Shown in pieces: positions 33,144 to 40,977 of a stretch of DNA of 64,000 nt (within the stretch, counting starts at the first letter, position 1; each line of letters begins with the position of its first letter). A model generated the notes under the pieces. That model saw only the letters and a program-made list of their open reading frames with translations, was not told where the DNA came from and did not search any database. Both the position numbers and the translations under genes were made by a program. Source of the stretch: Actinomadura hallensis (GTDB taxonomy: Bacteria > Actinomycetota > Actinomycetes > Streptosporangiales > Streptosporangiaceae); contig NZ_VFPO01000001.1 in assembly GCF_006716765.1 (NCBI RefSeq), forward strand, positions 2,666,001 to 2,730,000, read 5' to 3'.

Positions 33144-33865
33144 GTGGTTGTCGACAGAAATAGCGGGACCGACAACCGCGCGGAGAACACCGAACCGCAC
33201 GAACTGCGCGACCGGCCACCTGCACCACCGCCCGACCGTCCCGGGTCTCCTGGATTCCCGTCCCGGCTTGAGAGCCTCCGCGACGCTCGTGAAGCCCAGG
33301 TGGCCGCTGCCGCGGAGGAAGACCCAGGGCAAGAAGGCCCGCAGGACATCGGTACCGAGGTGGATGTCGTGGGTTCCATCGACGAGTCGGAGAAGGCGTT
33401 CCACTCCGCTGAGCGGCGCATCGCCGAGCTGCTGAAGTCCGAGTGGAGCACGGTCAGGCCACTCCGGGAGTCACCACAGCACGGGTGCGCACACCCGACG
33501 CCATCGTGGACAGCACGCCGACGGAGTTCAAAAGCCTGCGCGAAGGAGCCGGATTCAACACGGTCAAGAACGCCCTGAACTCGGCAAAAGGCCAAGCAGA
33601 CCATGCCATCGTGGATGCGCGCGTCTCCGGTCTGGAACAACCGACGGCACAACTGGGCCTGAATAGGTTCCTGCAAGCCAACCCTGAACGGATGGACCGC
33701 ATCAGAATAGTCGGTGACGGCCACGATATCGTGTGGTCGAAGGAGTGGCGTGAGCAGCTACTATCAGAGCTTTCTCCGCGCTCCCGGAGAGAAGGAGCGG
33801 TTCATCGCGGACATCGCGAACGCTGCCGGGTGCGACCTCAAGCCGGGCGCCGCGACCAACGGTGA
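33144..33865 (+). pseudogene. CdiA-type nuclease toxin fragment, frameshifted
   Basis: From GTG 33144 the first frame gives a Pro/Glu-rich leader and then SERRIAELLKSEWSTVRPL, the normal entry of a CdiA-like tRNase domain. Near 33465 coding switches to another frame, which carries the rest: RTPDAIVDSTPTEFKSLREG (D...ExK nuclease motif), FNTVKNALNSAKGQADHAIV, RFLQANPERMDRIRIVGDGH. The shift separates the N-terminus from the catalytic core. No secretion signal or delivery domain is present, so it resembles an orphan toxin tip. The immunity-like gene follows and overlaps. After about 33750 the toxin frame leaves the family pattern. Confidence 0.7.
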
Positions 33866-34112
33866 TTACGACTTCGCCGGAGGGTCCGACACCGCCAAGG
33901 TTCAGGTCGAGCTGTCTCACGAGTTCGAGGATGACTACGGCATTCCTTTTTCACAGTATCCAGTGATTATCACGGTCATCGACCTGGAACGAAAAGCGGA
34001 CCGGGAGGAAGCGTACGCACGCAGTATTTTCCGTAAGCTGGCGGAAAGTGGGAAGTATTCGATGCTGCTGGTCCACGACCTGTCCGACCTGATCGATCGC
34101 CACGACCCCTGA
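33750..34112 (+). CDS. putative immunity protein for the CdiA-like toxin
   Basis: 120 aa from GTG 33750, AGGAG five bases upstream. Small, acidic, soluble (AGEKER-type start YYQSFLRAPGEKERFIADIA, then EDDYGIPFSQYPVIITVIDL, RKLAESGKYSMLLVHDLSDL). It directly follows and overlaps a CdiA-type nuclease remnant, the standard toxin-immunity order. The frame is intact though the toxin is broken, as seen in decaying cassettes. The assignment rests on context; no named immunity family is recognised. Confidence 0.6.
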   Translation: MSSYYQSFLRAPGEKERFIADIANAAGCDLKPGAATNGDYDFAGGSDTAKVQVELSHEFEDDYGIPFSQYPVIITVIDLERKADREEAYARSIFRKLAESGKYSMLLVHDLSDLIDRHDP

Positions 34113-34185
34113 CCGGATTTCCGTAGCCACCCCCGCGCGGGCATCGGGAGTGATTCGGATCCGCCCGCGGCCACGTTTCTCGTGA

Positions 34186-34288
34186 TCTGTTGCTGGCTAA
34201 GCTCTGCTGTCGGGCAGGTCGTCTCGATCGGCGTCGTCTGGTGGGTGCGGGTAGTGAGCGCGGCGGTTCTATCCCGCCATGGAGTCTG
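34186..34288 (-). pseudogene. fragment of a paralogue of the 30657 gene
   Basis: The minus strand encodes WRDRTAALTTRTHQTTPIET followed by TCPTAELSQQQ. This aligns with the segment ending AVLAARTHQTTAIELTCPD of the protein at 30657-31241. No other part of the gene is found nearby. It suggests an earlier duplication of the island cassette. Confidence 0.6.
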
Positions 34289-34634
34289 GTGTTCATTTCC
34301 CAAACTGTCCATGAATTGCGAAGGACATTTGACTCAGATGTTCGGGTGGATGGAGACGAGGGTCATTCTCTGCTCCGGCGCGTGCGTCAAGGGCATTAGC
34401 GAGGTCCCGTGCGTGCATAAGAGCAGGAGGTGAAGCTGAGCGGGGGACCCCGCGTGCAGGGCGTACCGGAGGCAAGCGTGGATGTGGTCTTGCCCCCACC
34501 GCGCGTTGTGCCGGTTCGAGGTGGAACGCGGCCATGTCACGATGATGGCGCTGAACCTCAAGGGCCAAGACCGCTTCAACGGATCAGCCCAGGCATCGCG
34601 TTGTGCGCCGCCTGGGCTGAGCTCGCCGTCGTTC
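34289..34634. other. intergenic, nothing recognised
   Basis: Several overlapping open frames exist, but none has a convincing start, composition or family. No repeats or hairpins stand out. Confidence 0.4.
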
Positions 34635-34655
34635 ACGGCCGGCAGTGCCGGCCGT
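34635..34655 (-). terminator. long palindrome after the 34678 gene
   Basis: ACGGCCGGCA and TGCCGGCCGT are perfect complements separated by one base. Located 23 bases past the stop of the minus-strand regulator gene, it is a likely transcription end or a cruciform-type palindrome. Confidence 0.5.
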
Positions 34656-34677
34656 AGGTTTCGAGAGGCCGATCACA

Positions 34678-35040
34678 TCATTTGTCTTCGGCTGTCTCCG
34701 TGGAGTCCGCGACGCCGTCGAGCCGGGCGACCAGTTCGCGCAGGGCGGCCAGCTCCTCCGCCAGCGCACGTGACCCCTTCGGGGTCAAACTGAGCCAGGT
34801 CCGGGGACGGCGTCCGTGGTAGCCCTTGTGAATCTCGATATAGCCGGCTTCGTCCAGCGTCCGTAGATGCCGGGACAGATTGCCGTCGGTGAGGTTCAGG
34901 GTGTCGCGCAAATACCCGAAGTCGGCACGGTCGACCTCGTGCAGCACCGTCATGATGCCGAGACGGGTGCGATGGTGGACGGTGTCGTTGAGGCCCTGCG
35001 TGGGGTGCGGTGCCCCCGGCGGCCCGCTGGCCTCCGTCAT
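34678..35040 (-). CDS. winged-helix regulator (HTH_34/MarR-like)
   Basis: 120 aa, ATG 35040 overlapping the stop of the upstream membrane gene by four bases. A winged helix of the type used by small transcriptional regulators paired with membrane proteins: DTVHHRTRLGIMTVLHEVDR, FGYLRDTLNLTDGNLSRHLR, and wing GYHGRRPRTWLSLTPKGSRA. It probably binds the repeated GTACTT operator at 35831-35863 and autoregulates the two-gene operon. Confidence 0.8.
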   Translation of the reverse strand: MTEASGPPGAPHPTQGLNDTVHHRTRLGIMTVLHEVDRADFGYLRDTLNLTDGNLSRHLRTLDEAGYIEIHKGYHGRRPRTWLSLTPKGSRALAEELAALRELVARLDGVADSTETAEDK

Positions 35041-35807
35041 GCCTGGACTTGGGCCGCGACGGTGGCCGAGCGCAGTCGCGTCCACGCCCGCAACTGGACG
35101 AACAGCGCGCCGACCAGCAGGACGGCGGCCAGCAGGATCAGGTTCTGTGCCGGGTTGAGCATTCCGTCGATCGTGCCGCCGTACGGGGGGACGAGCCAGG
35201 GAGGGACTTGGCCGAGGCCGTAGCCGTTCATGATGACGCACAGCCCTCCGTACACGAGACCGCAGACCGCGACCCCCGGACTCCGTTCCACCTTGGCCAG
35301 GACCAGCAACCCGACCGCGATCGCCAGCAGAGGACTGATCACGGCACTCGCCACGAAACTCCCTCCCATGGGCGGAGACGCTTGGTGTGCGCCGTGGTCC
35401 TGGGCGAATACGGCGAGCAGGAACACGGCGAACAGGGCCGTGCCCACGTATGCCCAGGGCCGCCACCGCACGGTGAGGCCGACGCGGGCGGCCCGTCGCC
35501 GGTACCACCAGGCGCATGCCAGGTAGCTCAGCGGTCCTGTGATCAGCCAGAACGCGATCGAGAGGGCTGCCGACCGGTCGAACCCGTCCAGCCCCGCATA
35601 GCCGCTTGTCGAACCGGGTCTGCTCACACTGCCGCCGTCCGGCAGTGTCTGCAGCGCGTGGAAGGGGTGGGAGTACAGGGGGATCGAGGCCAGTGTCAGC
35701 AGGCCGAAGATCATCAGCGGGACGGCCGCCCCGCGCGCACGGGCACGGGTGAGCCGCCGCAGCCTGGCCACCTCGTCGAGTATCCGGTCGGGGGACTGCG
35801 CATCCAT
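35037..35807 (-). CDS. polytopic membrane protein co-transcribed with regulator
   Basis: 256 aa from ATG 35807 with GGAGG upstream (a longer frame exists but lacks a site). The N-terminus is cytoplasmic (DRILDEVARLRRLTRARARG), followed by about six membrane helices (VPLMIFGLLTLASIPLY, WLITGPLSYLACAWWY, WAYVGTALFAVFLLAVFA, VISPLLAIAVGLLVLA, others). No family function is recognised. Such proteins often accompany HTH_34 regulators in actinomycetes. Confidence 0.7.
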   Translation of the reverse strand: MDAQSPDRILDEVARLRRLTRARARGAAVPLMIFGLLTLASIPLYSHPFHALQTLPDGGSVSRPGSTSGYAGLDGFDRSAALSIAFWLITGPLSYLACAWWYRRRAARVGLTVRWRPWAYVGTALFAVFLLAVFAQDHGAHQASPPMGGSFVASAVISPLLAIAVGLLVLAKVERSPGVAVCGLVYGGLCVIMNGYGLGQVPPWLVPPYGGTIDGMLNPAQNLILLAAVLLVGALFVQLRAWTRLRSATVAAQVQA

Positions 35808-35830
35808 GATGCCTCCAGCATCTTTCGCTT

Positions 35831-35863
35831 GCGAAGTACTTTGCACTAGCGAGTACTTTCGCG
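35831..35863. promoter_or_regulatory. repeated operator upstream of membrane protein/regulator operon
   Basis: GCGAAGTACTTTGC (35831-35844) and GCGAGTACTTTCGCG (35849-35863) are two near-palindromic copies of a GTACTT motif centred about 17 bases apart, 24-56 bases upstream of the ATG. Confidence 0.65.
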
Positions 35864-35934
35864 TCAAGAGTGCCAGCGACGTTCCCAGAGCAGGAGGACG
35901 GTCAGGGGCGGCGGGTCTCTCGCGCCCGCCGCCC

Positions 35935-36170
35935 GGAGACCCGCATCACGGTGTCGAAGCGGCGGTCGCGGTTCCTGGCCGATTGGCTGGAGAGCCTGAC
36001 CTGCGAGCCGCGTCCGGGCCGGCCGCGCACGATCAGCGATGAGCAGGTAGAGCGGTTGGTGACCAGGACGCTGGAGGAGGCTCCGGGCGCGAACACGCAC
36101 TGGTCGACGCGCTCGATGGCGGCGACCGGGATGTCGCTGTCGGCGGTCTCGTGGGCTGGATCGTGCGGGG
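35935..36170 (+). mobile_element. IS630 transposase fragment
   Basis: The plus strand encodes RRSRFLADWLESLTCEPRPG, RPRTISDEQVERLVTRTLEE and THWSTRSMAATGMSLSAVS, the N-terminal HTH and linker of an IS630-type transposase. It breaks off at the lexA 3' end; the DDE domain is gone. Confidence 0.75.
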
Positions 36171-36187
36171 CCGGTGGCTCCGCCGCT

Positions 36188-36850
36188 TCAGAGGCGACGG
36201 ACTACCGAGATGACTATCCCGAGCACGACGGCCTCGTCGCCGTCGATGACGTCGTAAGCGGGGTTGCGCGGTTCGAGTTGGACGTGGCCGTTGCGGCGCC
36301 GGAACACCTTCACGGTGGCCTCGCCGTCGATCATGGCGGCGACGATCTGGCCGGAGTGGGCTTCCTGCTGCTGGCGGACCACGACGAGGTCACCGTCGCA
36401 GATCGCGGCGTCGATCATCGAGTCACCGCGCACGCGCAGGGCGAAGACGGTGCCGCGCCCGGTGAGTTCGCGGGGCAGCATCAGCGCGTCGTCGACGTGC
36501 TCCTCGGCCGGGATGGGGATGCCGGCGGCGATGTCACCCACCACGGGCACGGTCACCGGACCGTCGGAGGACTCTCGCGGCTGCTCCTGCCGCAGGAAAA
36601 CGCGCGTGTCGATCGGCCGCGACAGCGCGGGGCCGCGCCGCAGGAACCCCTTGTCCTCCAGGCTCGCCAGGTGGCGCGACACCGAGGACGATGACCGCAG
36701 GCCGACGGCGTCGCCGATCTCGCGCGTGCTCGGCGCGTACCCGTACCTGACCACCCAGTCCCGGATCACCGCCAGGATCTGCTGCTGGCGCGGGGGCAGA
36801 GCGGAGGCGTCGAGGTCACCGAACGGATCGAGATCACTGTAGGCGGTCAC
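36188..36850 (-). CDS. lexA: LexA-type SOS repressor (accessory copy)
   Basis: 220 aa from GTG 36850. N-terminal LexA winged helix (LPPRQQQILAVIRDWVVRYG, APSTREIGDAVGLRSSSSVS, RHLASLEDKGFLRRG). The S24 autoprotease part is complete: the cleavage site AAG (A109-G110), catalytic Ser144 in VRGDSMIDAAICDGDLVVV and Lys181 in GEATVKVFRR. It should therefore be cleavable by RecA. It sits between an IS630 fragment and a serine recombinase fragment, so it is probably an element-borne second LexA. No clear actinobacterial SOS box was found in the 400 bases upstream. Confidence 0.9.
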   Translation of the reverse strand: MTAYSDLDPFGDLDASALPPRQQQILAVIRDWVVRYGYAPSTREIGDAVGLRSSSSVSRHLASLEDKGFLRRGPALSRPIDTRVFLRQEQPRESSDGPVTVPVVGDIAAGIPIPAEEHVDDALMLPRELTGRGTVFALRVRGDSMIDAAICDGDLVVVRQQQEAHSGQIVAAMIDGEATVKVFRRRNGHVQLEPRNPAYDVIDGDEAVVLGIVISVVRRL

Positions 36851-36898
36851 CCTCGGAATTGTAGGGGCGCCGCTGTGAGAAGGACGGTCAAGAACCAC

Positions 36899-36967
36899 CC
36901 CTGCGAGGGCGGCCTCCCGGATGTTCCCGCGTTCGGCCTCGGCCATCACGACGAAGAAGGCGGACAG
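36899..36967 (-). mobile_element. serine recombinase (resolvase) fragment
   Basis: The minus strand reads FFVVMAEAERGNIREAALAG, which matches the end of the catalytic domain of resolvases/invertases. It runs in frame into the lexA start region. Nothing else of the gene is present, and the remainder of 36851-37252 has no recognised gene. Confidence 0.55.
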
Positions 36968-37252
36968 CCTCACCCCGGCCCGACGGGGTCGTCGATGCCA
37001 GCCGGTGGTCCGGCGCCAGGTCTGTGGCGCCGCACAAGCCTGACGGGCCGTCATCGAGGCGACGACCGACCGCTCGCCACCTGGAGGCCGGGACACGTTC
37101 GGAAGTAGAACGAACGCCGGTGTCAGACGTCCGTGTCGTCCGCAGGGCGGATGAAAACATGACGCAAACTGTCAGGTTTTGAGGCGATCATGGGTTCCCG
37201 GTCGCGCCGATGGTGAGCGTGGACCGAGCCCTACGAATGGACAAGGAACTGC

Positions 37253-37780
37253 ATGCGCGAAACGCGGGAAGAACTCGAAGAGCTGCAGGCCCTGCTGGAC
37301 GCCTCTCTGTCCCGCTCCTCCTCGCACCTCCGGTCGATCATCAACGCCGAGAGCACGCTGACCGCGGAGCAGCTCACCGGCGTCCTCACCGGTATGTGCA
37401 CCCTGGCCCTGTCCACGGTGACGGCGAAGGGCGAACCGCGGATCAGCGGCGTGGACGGGCACTTCCTGCACGGCAAGTGGCACTTCGGCACGGCGCACGA
37501 CGCCGTCAAGGCTCGCCACCTGGCCGCCCGCCCGGCCGTCAGCGCCGCGTACATGCGCGGCGAGGACCTGGGCGTGTTCACGCACGGCACGGTGGAGATC
37601 CTCAACCCCCGGCACGGCGAGCCGACCGCAGACTGGCCGGACCTGCTCGCGTACCTCAAGGAGTTCTACGGCGACGACTCCGACTGGGGCAACGACGTGG
37701 TCTACTACCGGCTGCATCCGCACTGGATGACCGTCTACGCCCCCGACATCGCAAAGCTCACTGCGGAGTCCCTGCCCTGA
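37253..37780 (+). CDS. pyridoxamine 5'-phosphate oxidase-fold protein
   Basis: 175 aa from ATG 37253. FMN-binding split-barrel layout: CTLALSTVTAKGEPRISGVD, HFGTAHDAVKARHLAARPAV, and VEILNPRHGE. An N-terminal helix (REELEELQALLDASLSRSSS) is extra. Members bind FMN or F420 and act as reductases or degraders; the exact role is unknown. A short palindrome, TGAC-GCAAACT-GTCA (37160-37174), lies upstream. Confidence 0.75.
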   Translation: MRETREELEELQALLDASLSRSSSHLRSIINAESTLTAEQLTGVLTGMCTLALSTVTAKGEPRISGVDGHFLHGKWHFGTAHDAVKARHLAARPAVSAAYMRGEDLGVFTHGTVEILNPRHGEPTADWPDLLAYLKEFYGDDSDWGNDVVYYRLHPHWMTVYAPDIAKLTAESLP

Positions 37781-38038
37781 ACCGCGGCATGGGCGCATCG
37801 GGACGGCATGCTGCCCGACAGACTCGATGAAGCGGCCGCTCGGCGCCATTGGTGACGAGCGGCCGTCGCATAGTGACGTGAACGGTCGGTTCGGCACGGG
37901 TGAGGGCCTGGCCGCCCACGTCCTGCTGAGCGTCGCGCCGAGCCCCGAAATGCGATCGACCTTCGGCCGACTGCGCTGGGTGACGTACTGGCGCACGAAC
38001 GGCGGGCACCCCGACTCGTGCGGCATCGTGTCGCACGA

Positions 38039-39367
38039 TCACGCTCCCAGTGCCCGTGCATCTCGCTCGTTCGACGCGGTGAGCACGATGGTGCCCAGAA
38101 CCTGGCAGATCTTCAACGCGATACGCGTTTCCAGGGTCCGTTCGAGGAGGCTGTGACCGAGTTCCTCCTGAGCCCGGTCGAGGCGGTACTTCACCGAGTT
38201 GCGGTGCATCACCAGCTGCTTGGCGGTCTCGGTGGTGTTCCCGGCACAGTTGAAATAGGTCTGCAGCGTGGCCCGTTGCCGCTCGGCCGCCTCGTTGTCG
38301 AGAGCCAGATTCCCCAGCACCTGACGCACCCAGCGCCGAGTCGAGTCGATGTCGGCGGCGGTCAGCGCGACCATCGGGATGGCCTCGTCCGCATAGGCCA
38401 CCACGTGGGCGCCGTCGGCCCGCGAGACACGGGGAATGATCTTGATCTGCTCGGCCTGGGTCATGGTGGCGCGAAACCCTGCGGGCCCCGCAGCCGGCGA
38501 ACCCAGCGCCGCCCGTGCACCGATCACGGTGTCGACGGTCGCCCTGATCTGGTCCGCGGTGATCGGAGTGAGGTTGTCCTGGCGGCCGAACCAGACCCGC
38601 ACCGACGTCCGGTCGATCGCGGTCGTCAGAGGGATCGTGCTGCTGCCGGTGCGTTCGGCGATGCGATGGGCCAGCGAGGTCAGGATCTCGGTCTGGTCGG
38701 CGGCGGCGCCGGTGTCGGCGATCCACATCAGCCCGCCGACGTGGACCTGAGCGAGCCGGTAGCCCGTGGCCATGCGGAACTCGACCGGGTCCAAGTCGCG
38801 ACCGCCGAGAACGCGATCGATGTACGTCGCCGCCGTGTGCGCGGCGTCGGCTCGCGACCTGTGCACTTCCTGGTCGTAGGCGGCCATGACGGTGCGGGTG
38901 ATCGCGTCGACGTACTTGTAGGTCCAGCCGGCCAGGTAGTGGAACAGGCGCAGCTTCTCGGCCGGGTCGCAGTCGAGATCGTTGACCAGGTCGAACATGT
39001 GGGACAGCAGATGGTCCGAACCGATGTGGTAGGCGCGGCGCAGTGCCGAGCCGGACACGTTGTTCCGGGCCAGGATGACCGCGTAGGCGGTCGCGGCCGG
39101 CACTGGCGGGAGTTCGGTGACGTCACGCTGCTCGATCAGCATCGAGACGATGACTTCGACGTTGTTGGCGACGCTGGCGTGCAGGGGTGGACGAAGAAAT
39201 CCCTGGTCCAGCTCGTCGATCGCGTCCTCGATGGCTCGGTTCATGCCGTCGATGACCCCGACGATGTCCTCCCGCAGCTTGAGCCCGATCTCTCGCTGCC
39301 GGGCGGCGATGTCGCCTGCGTTCTGGGCGTACTCGCTGAACATGCTGCGCGGTCTGGCAGGGGCCAT
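38039..39367 (-). CDS. PucR/CdaR-family transcriptional regulator
   Basis: 442 aa from ATG 39367, with GGGGGAGG just upstream; a longer frame adds 29 implausible residues. The central GGDEF-like region (AATYIDRVLGG, YRLAQVHVGGLMWIADTG) and the C-terminal PucR HTH (LQTYFNCAGNTTETAKQLVM, HRNSVKYRLDRAQEELG) are clear. It is transcribed in the same direction as, and 190 bases downstream from, the FAD oxidoreductase/DUF3556/acyl-CoA ligase operon, and may control it. Confidence 0.85.
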   Translation of the reverse strand: MAPARPRSMFSEYAQNAGDIAARQREIGLKLREDIVGVIDGMNRAIEDAIDELDQGFLRPPLHASVANNVEVIVSMLIEQRDVTELPPVPAATAYAVILARNNVSGSALRRAYHIGSDHLLSHMFDLVNDLDCDPAEKLRLFHYLAGWTYKYVDAITRTVMAAYDQEVHRSRADAAHTAATYIDRVLGGRDLDPVEFRMATGYRLAQVHVGGLMWIADTGAAADQTEILTSLAHRIAERTGSSTIPLTTAIDRTSVRVWFGRQDNLTPITADQIRATVDTVIGARAALGSPAAGPAGFRATMTQAEQIKIIPRVSRADGAHVVAYADEAIPMVALTAADIDSTRRWVRQVLGNLALDNEAAERQRATLQTYFNCAGNTTETAKQLVMHRNSVKYRLDRAQEELGHSLLERTLETRIALKICQVLGTIVLTASNERDARALGA

Positions 39368-39558
39368 GCCTCCCCCATCCTTGCTCAGTGCCGGTGCCGG
39401 GTGCACCAACGTTAGACATGGATCGGCCGGGTTCTCGCCTGAAACACCCCACAATCCGGGCGCCCTGACGGCGTCGCCGCACCTCGACGGGCCTCCAGCC
39501 CGCCTTCGGCGCTTCGCCTCGCCGACTCACTCCCACGGCCTCGATCGGTGGATCCGGG

Positions 39559-40974
39559 CTAGTCGTTCAGGTGGTTCAGTGCGGACTTGGCCGCATGCCA
39601 GCCGGCCATGCCGTGCGCTCCGGCCCCCGGCGGAGTCGCGGCCGAGCACAGGAACACCCCTGGCGCCCCGGTGGCGTAGGGATCGAGCGCCACGCGTGGA
39701 CGGAACACCAGCTGGCGTGGGGTGTTCGCTCCGGTGACGATGTCGCCGCCCACGTAGTTGGGATTGTGCTCGGAGATCTCCTGGGCCGAGCGGGATCGCG
39801 TCGCCCTGATCCGCGTCCTGAATCCCGGTGCGAACCGCTCGATCTGGTCGATGATGACCTCGGTCGCGTCCCCGCGCCAGTTTGCGGGCACATGCGCATA
39901 GACGTCGACCGGATGGACGCCGGCGGCGGCGCGCTGCGGGTCGGCGACCGACTGCTGGCCGACGAGGATGAAGGGCTGCTCGGGCATGCGGCCCCGCCAG
40001 ATCTGCCGCTCGGCCAGTGCGATCTGTTCGAGGGTGCCGCCGAGGTGGACGGTTCCCGCGCTGCGGGCCGGTTCATAGGCCCAGGGGATTCCGTCCTCGA
40101 CGGCGAACGCCACCTGGAACGCGCCCGGGCCATGCCGGAACCGGCGGTAACTCCGCGAGATCCGTGCCGGTATCCGGGAGCCGAGGATCTCGACGGCGGC
40201 CGCCGGTGAGGTGTCCAGCATGACGATGTCGGGGTCGCCGAGGTCGTCGTACCGGCTGACGCTCACTCCGGTTTCGATGCGGCCGCCGCGCTCGGCCAGC
40301 GCGCTCGCCATCGCGGCAGAGATCCGGGCCGACCCGCCGACCGCGACCGGCCAGCCGAACCTGTGGGCGGCCGTGCCCAGGGCGACGCCGATCGCCGAGG
40401 ACAACAGCGAGTTCAGCGGCCGGAACGCGTGCGCGGCGACGCCTGCGAACAGCGCCCGGGCCTGCGGGGTGCGCCAGCGCTTGGCCAGCACCTGGGCCGG
40501 CAGCACCGAGTAGGCACCGAAGCGGGCCAGCGCCAGCGGATGGCGCGGAACATGCAGCATCGGCTGCAGGAACTCCTCGACGATCAGGTCGAAACGCCGG
40601 TCGAGTGCGCCGAACAACCGGCGATAGCTCCGTTCGTCCCGCCCCAGCGCTTCCGCGGTCCGGTCGACCGAGCGCCACACGGCGGCGCCGGTTCCGTCGT
40701 CCAGCGGGTGCGCGTACTGGACCTCCGGGTGGGCCCATCGCAACCCGTGCGCGCCGAGGTCGAACGCACGGCTGAACGCGGTGTCGACGGCAAGCGGATG
40801 GAAGCCCGAGCAGACATCGTGCAGCAGCCCGGGCAGGGTCACCTCATCGGAACGGGTGCCGCCGCCGATGGAGTCGGACGCTTCGAGCACCGTGACGTCG
40901 ACTCCATCGGCGGCCAGGGTGAGGGCAGCGGCCAGGCCGTTCGGGCCGCTGCCCACCACGATCGCTGTCGGCAT
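39559..40974 (-). CDS. phytoene-desaturase-like FAD oxidoreductase
   Basis: 471 aa, ATG 40974. N-terminal FAD-binding Rossmann motif (AIVVGSGPNGLAAALTLAAD, then VLEASDSIGGGTRSDEVTLP). The C-terminal FAD closure is GVFLCSAATPPGAGAHGMAG. Middle parts (FRPLNSLLSSAIGVALG, GWPVAVGGSARISAAMASAL) fit the CrtI-like NAD(P)/FAD-dependent oxidoreductases of mycobacteria and relatives. It lies four bases after the DUF3556 gene in the same operon as an acyl-CoA ligase, so a lipid or steroid-like substrate is more likely than a carotenoid. Confidence 0.8.
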   Translation of the reverse strand: MPTAIVVGSGPNGLAAALTLAADGVDVTVLEASDSIGGGTRSDEVTLPGLLHDVCSGFHPLAVDTAFSRAFDLGAHGLRWAHPEVQYAHPLDDGTGAAVWRSVDRTAEALGRDERSYRRLFGALDRRFDLIVEEFLQPMLHVPRHPLALARFGAYSVLPAQVLAKRWRTPQARALFAGVAAHAFRPLNSLLSSAIGVALGTAAHRFGWPVAVGGSARISAAMASALAERGGRIETGVSVSRYDDLGDPDIVMLDTSPAAAVEILGSRIPARISRSYRRFRHGPGAFQVAFAVEDGIPWAYEPARSAGTVHLGGTLEQIALAERQIWRGRMPEQPFILVGQQSVADPQRAAAGVHPVDVYAHVPANWRGDATEVIIDQIERFAPGFRTRIRATRSRSAQEISEHNPNYVGGDIVTGANTPRQLVFRPRVALDPYATGAPGVFLCSAATPPGAGAHGMAGWHAAKSALNHLND

Positions 40975-40977
40975 CGA

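Noticed and set aside
36851..37252. SOS box for the LexA gene
   Set aside because: A stretch with GTTCG and GAAC occurs near 37091-37110, but the half-sites are in the wrong orientation and spacing for the actinobacterial consensus.
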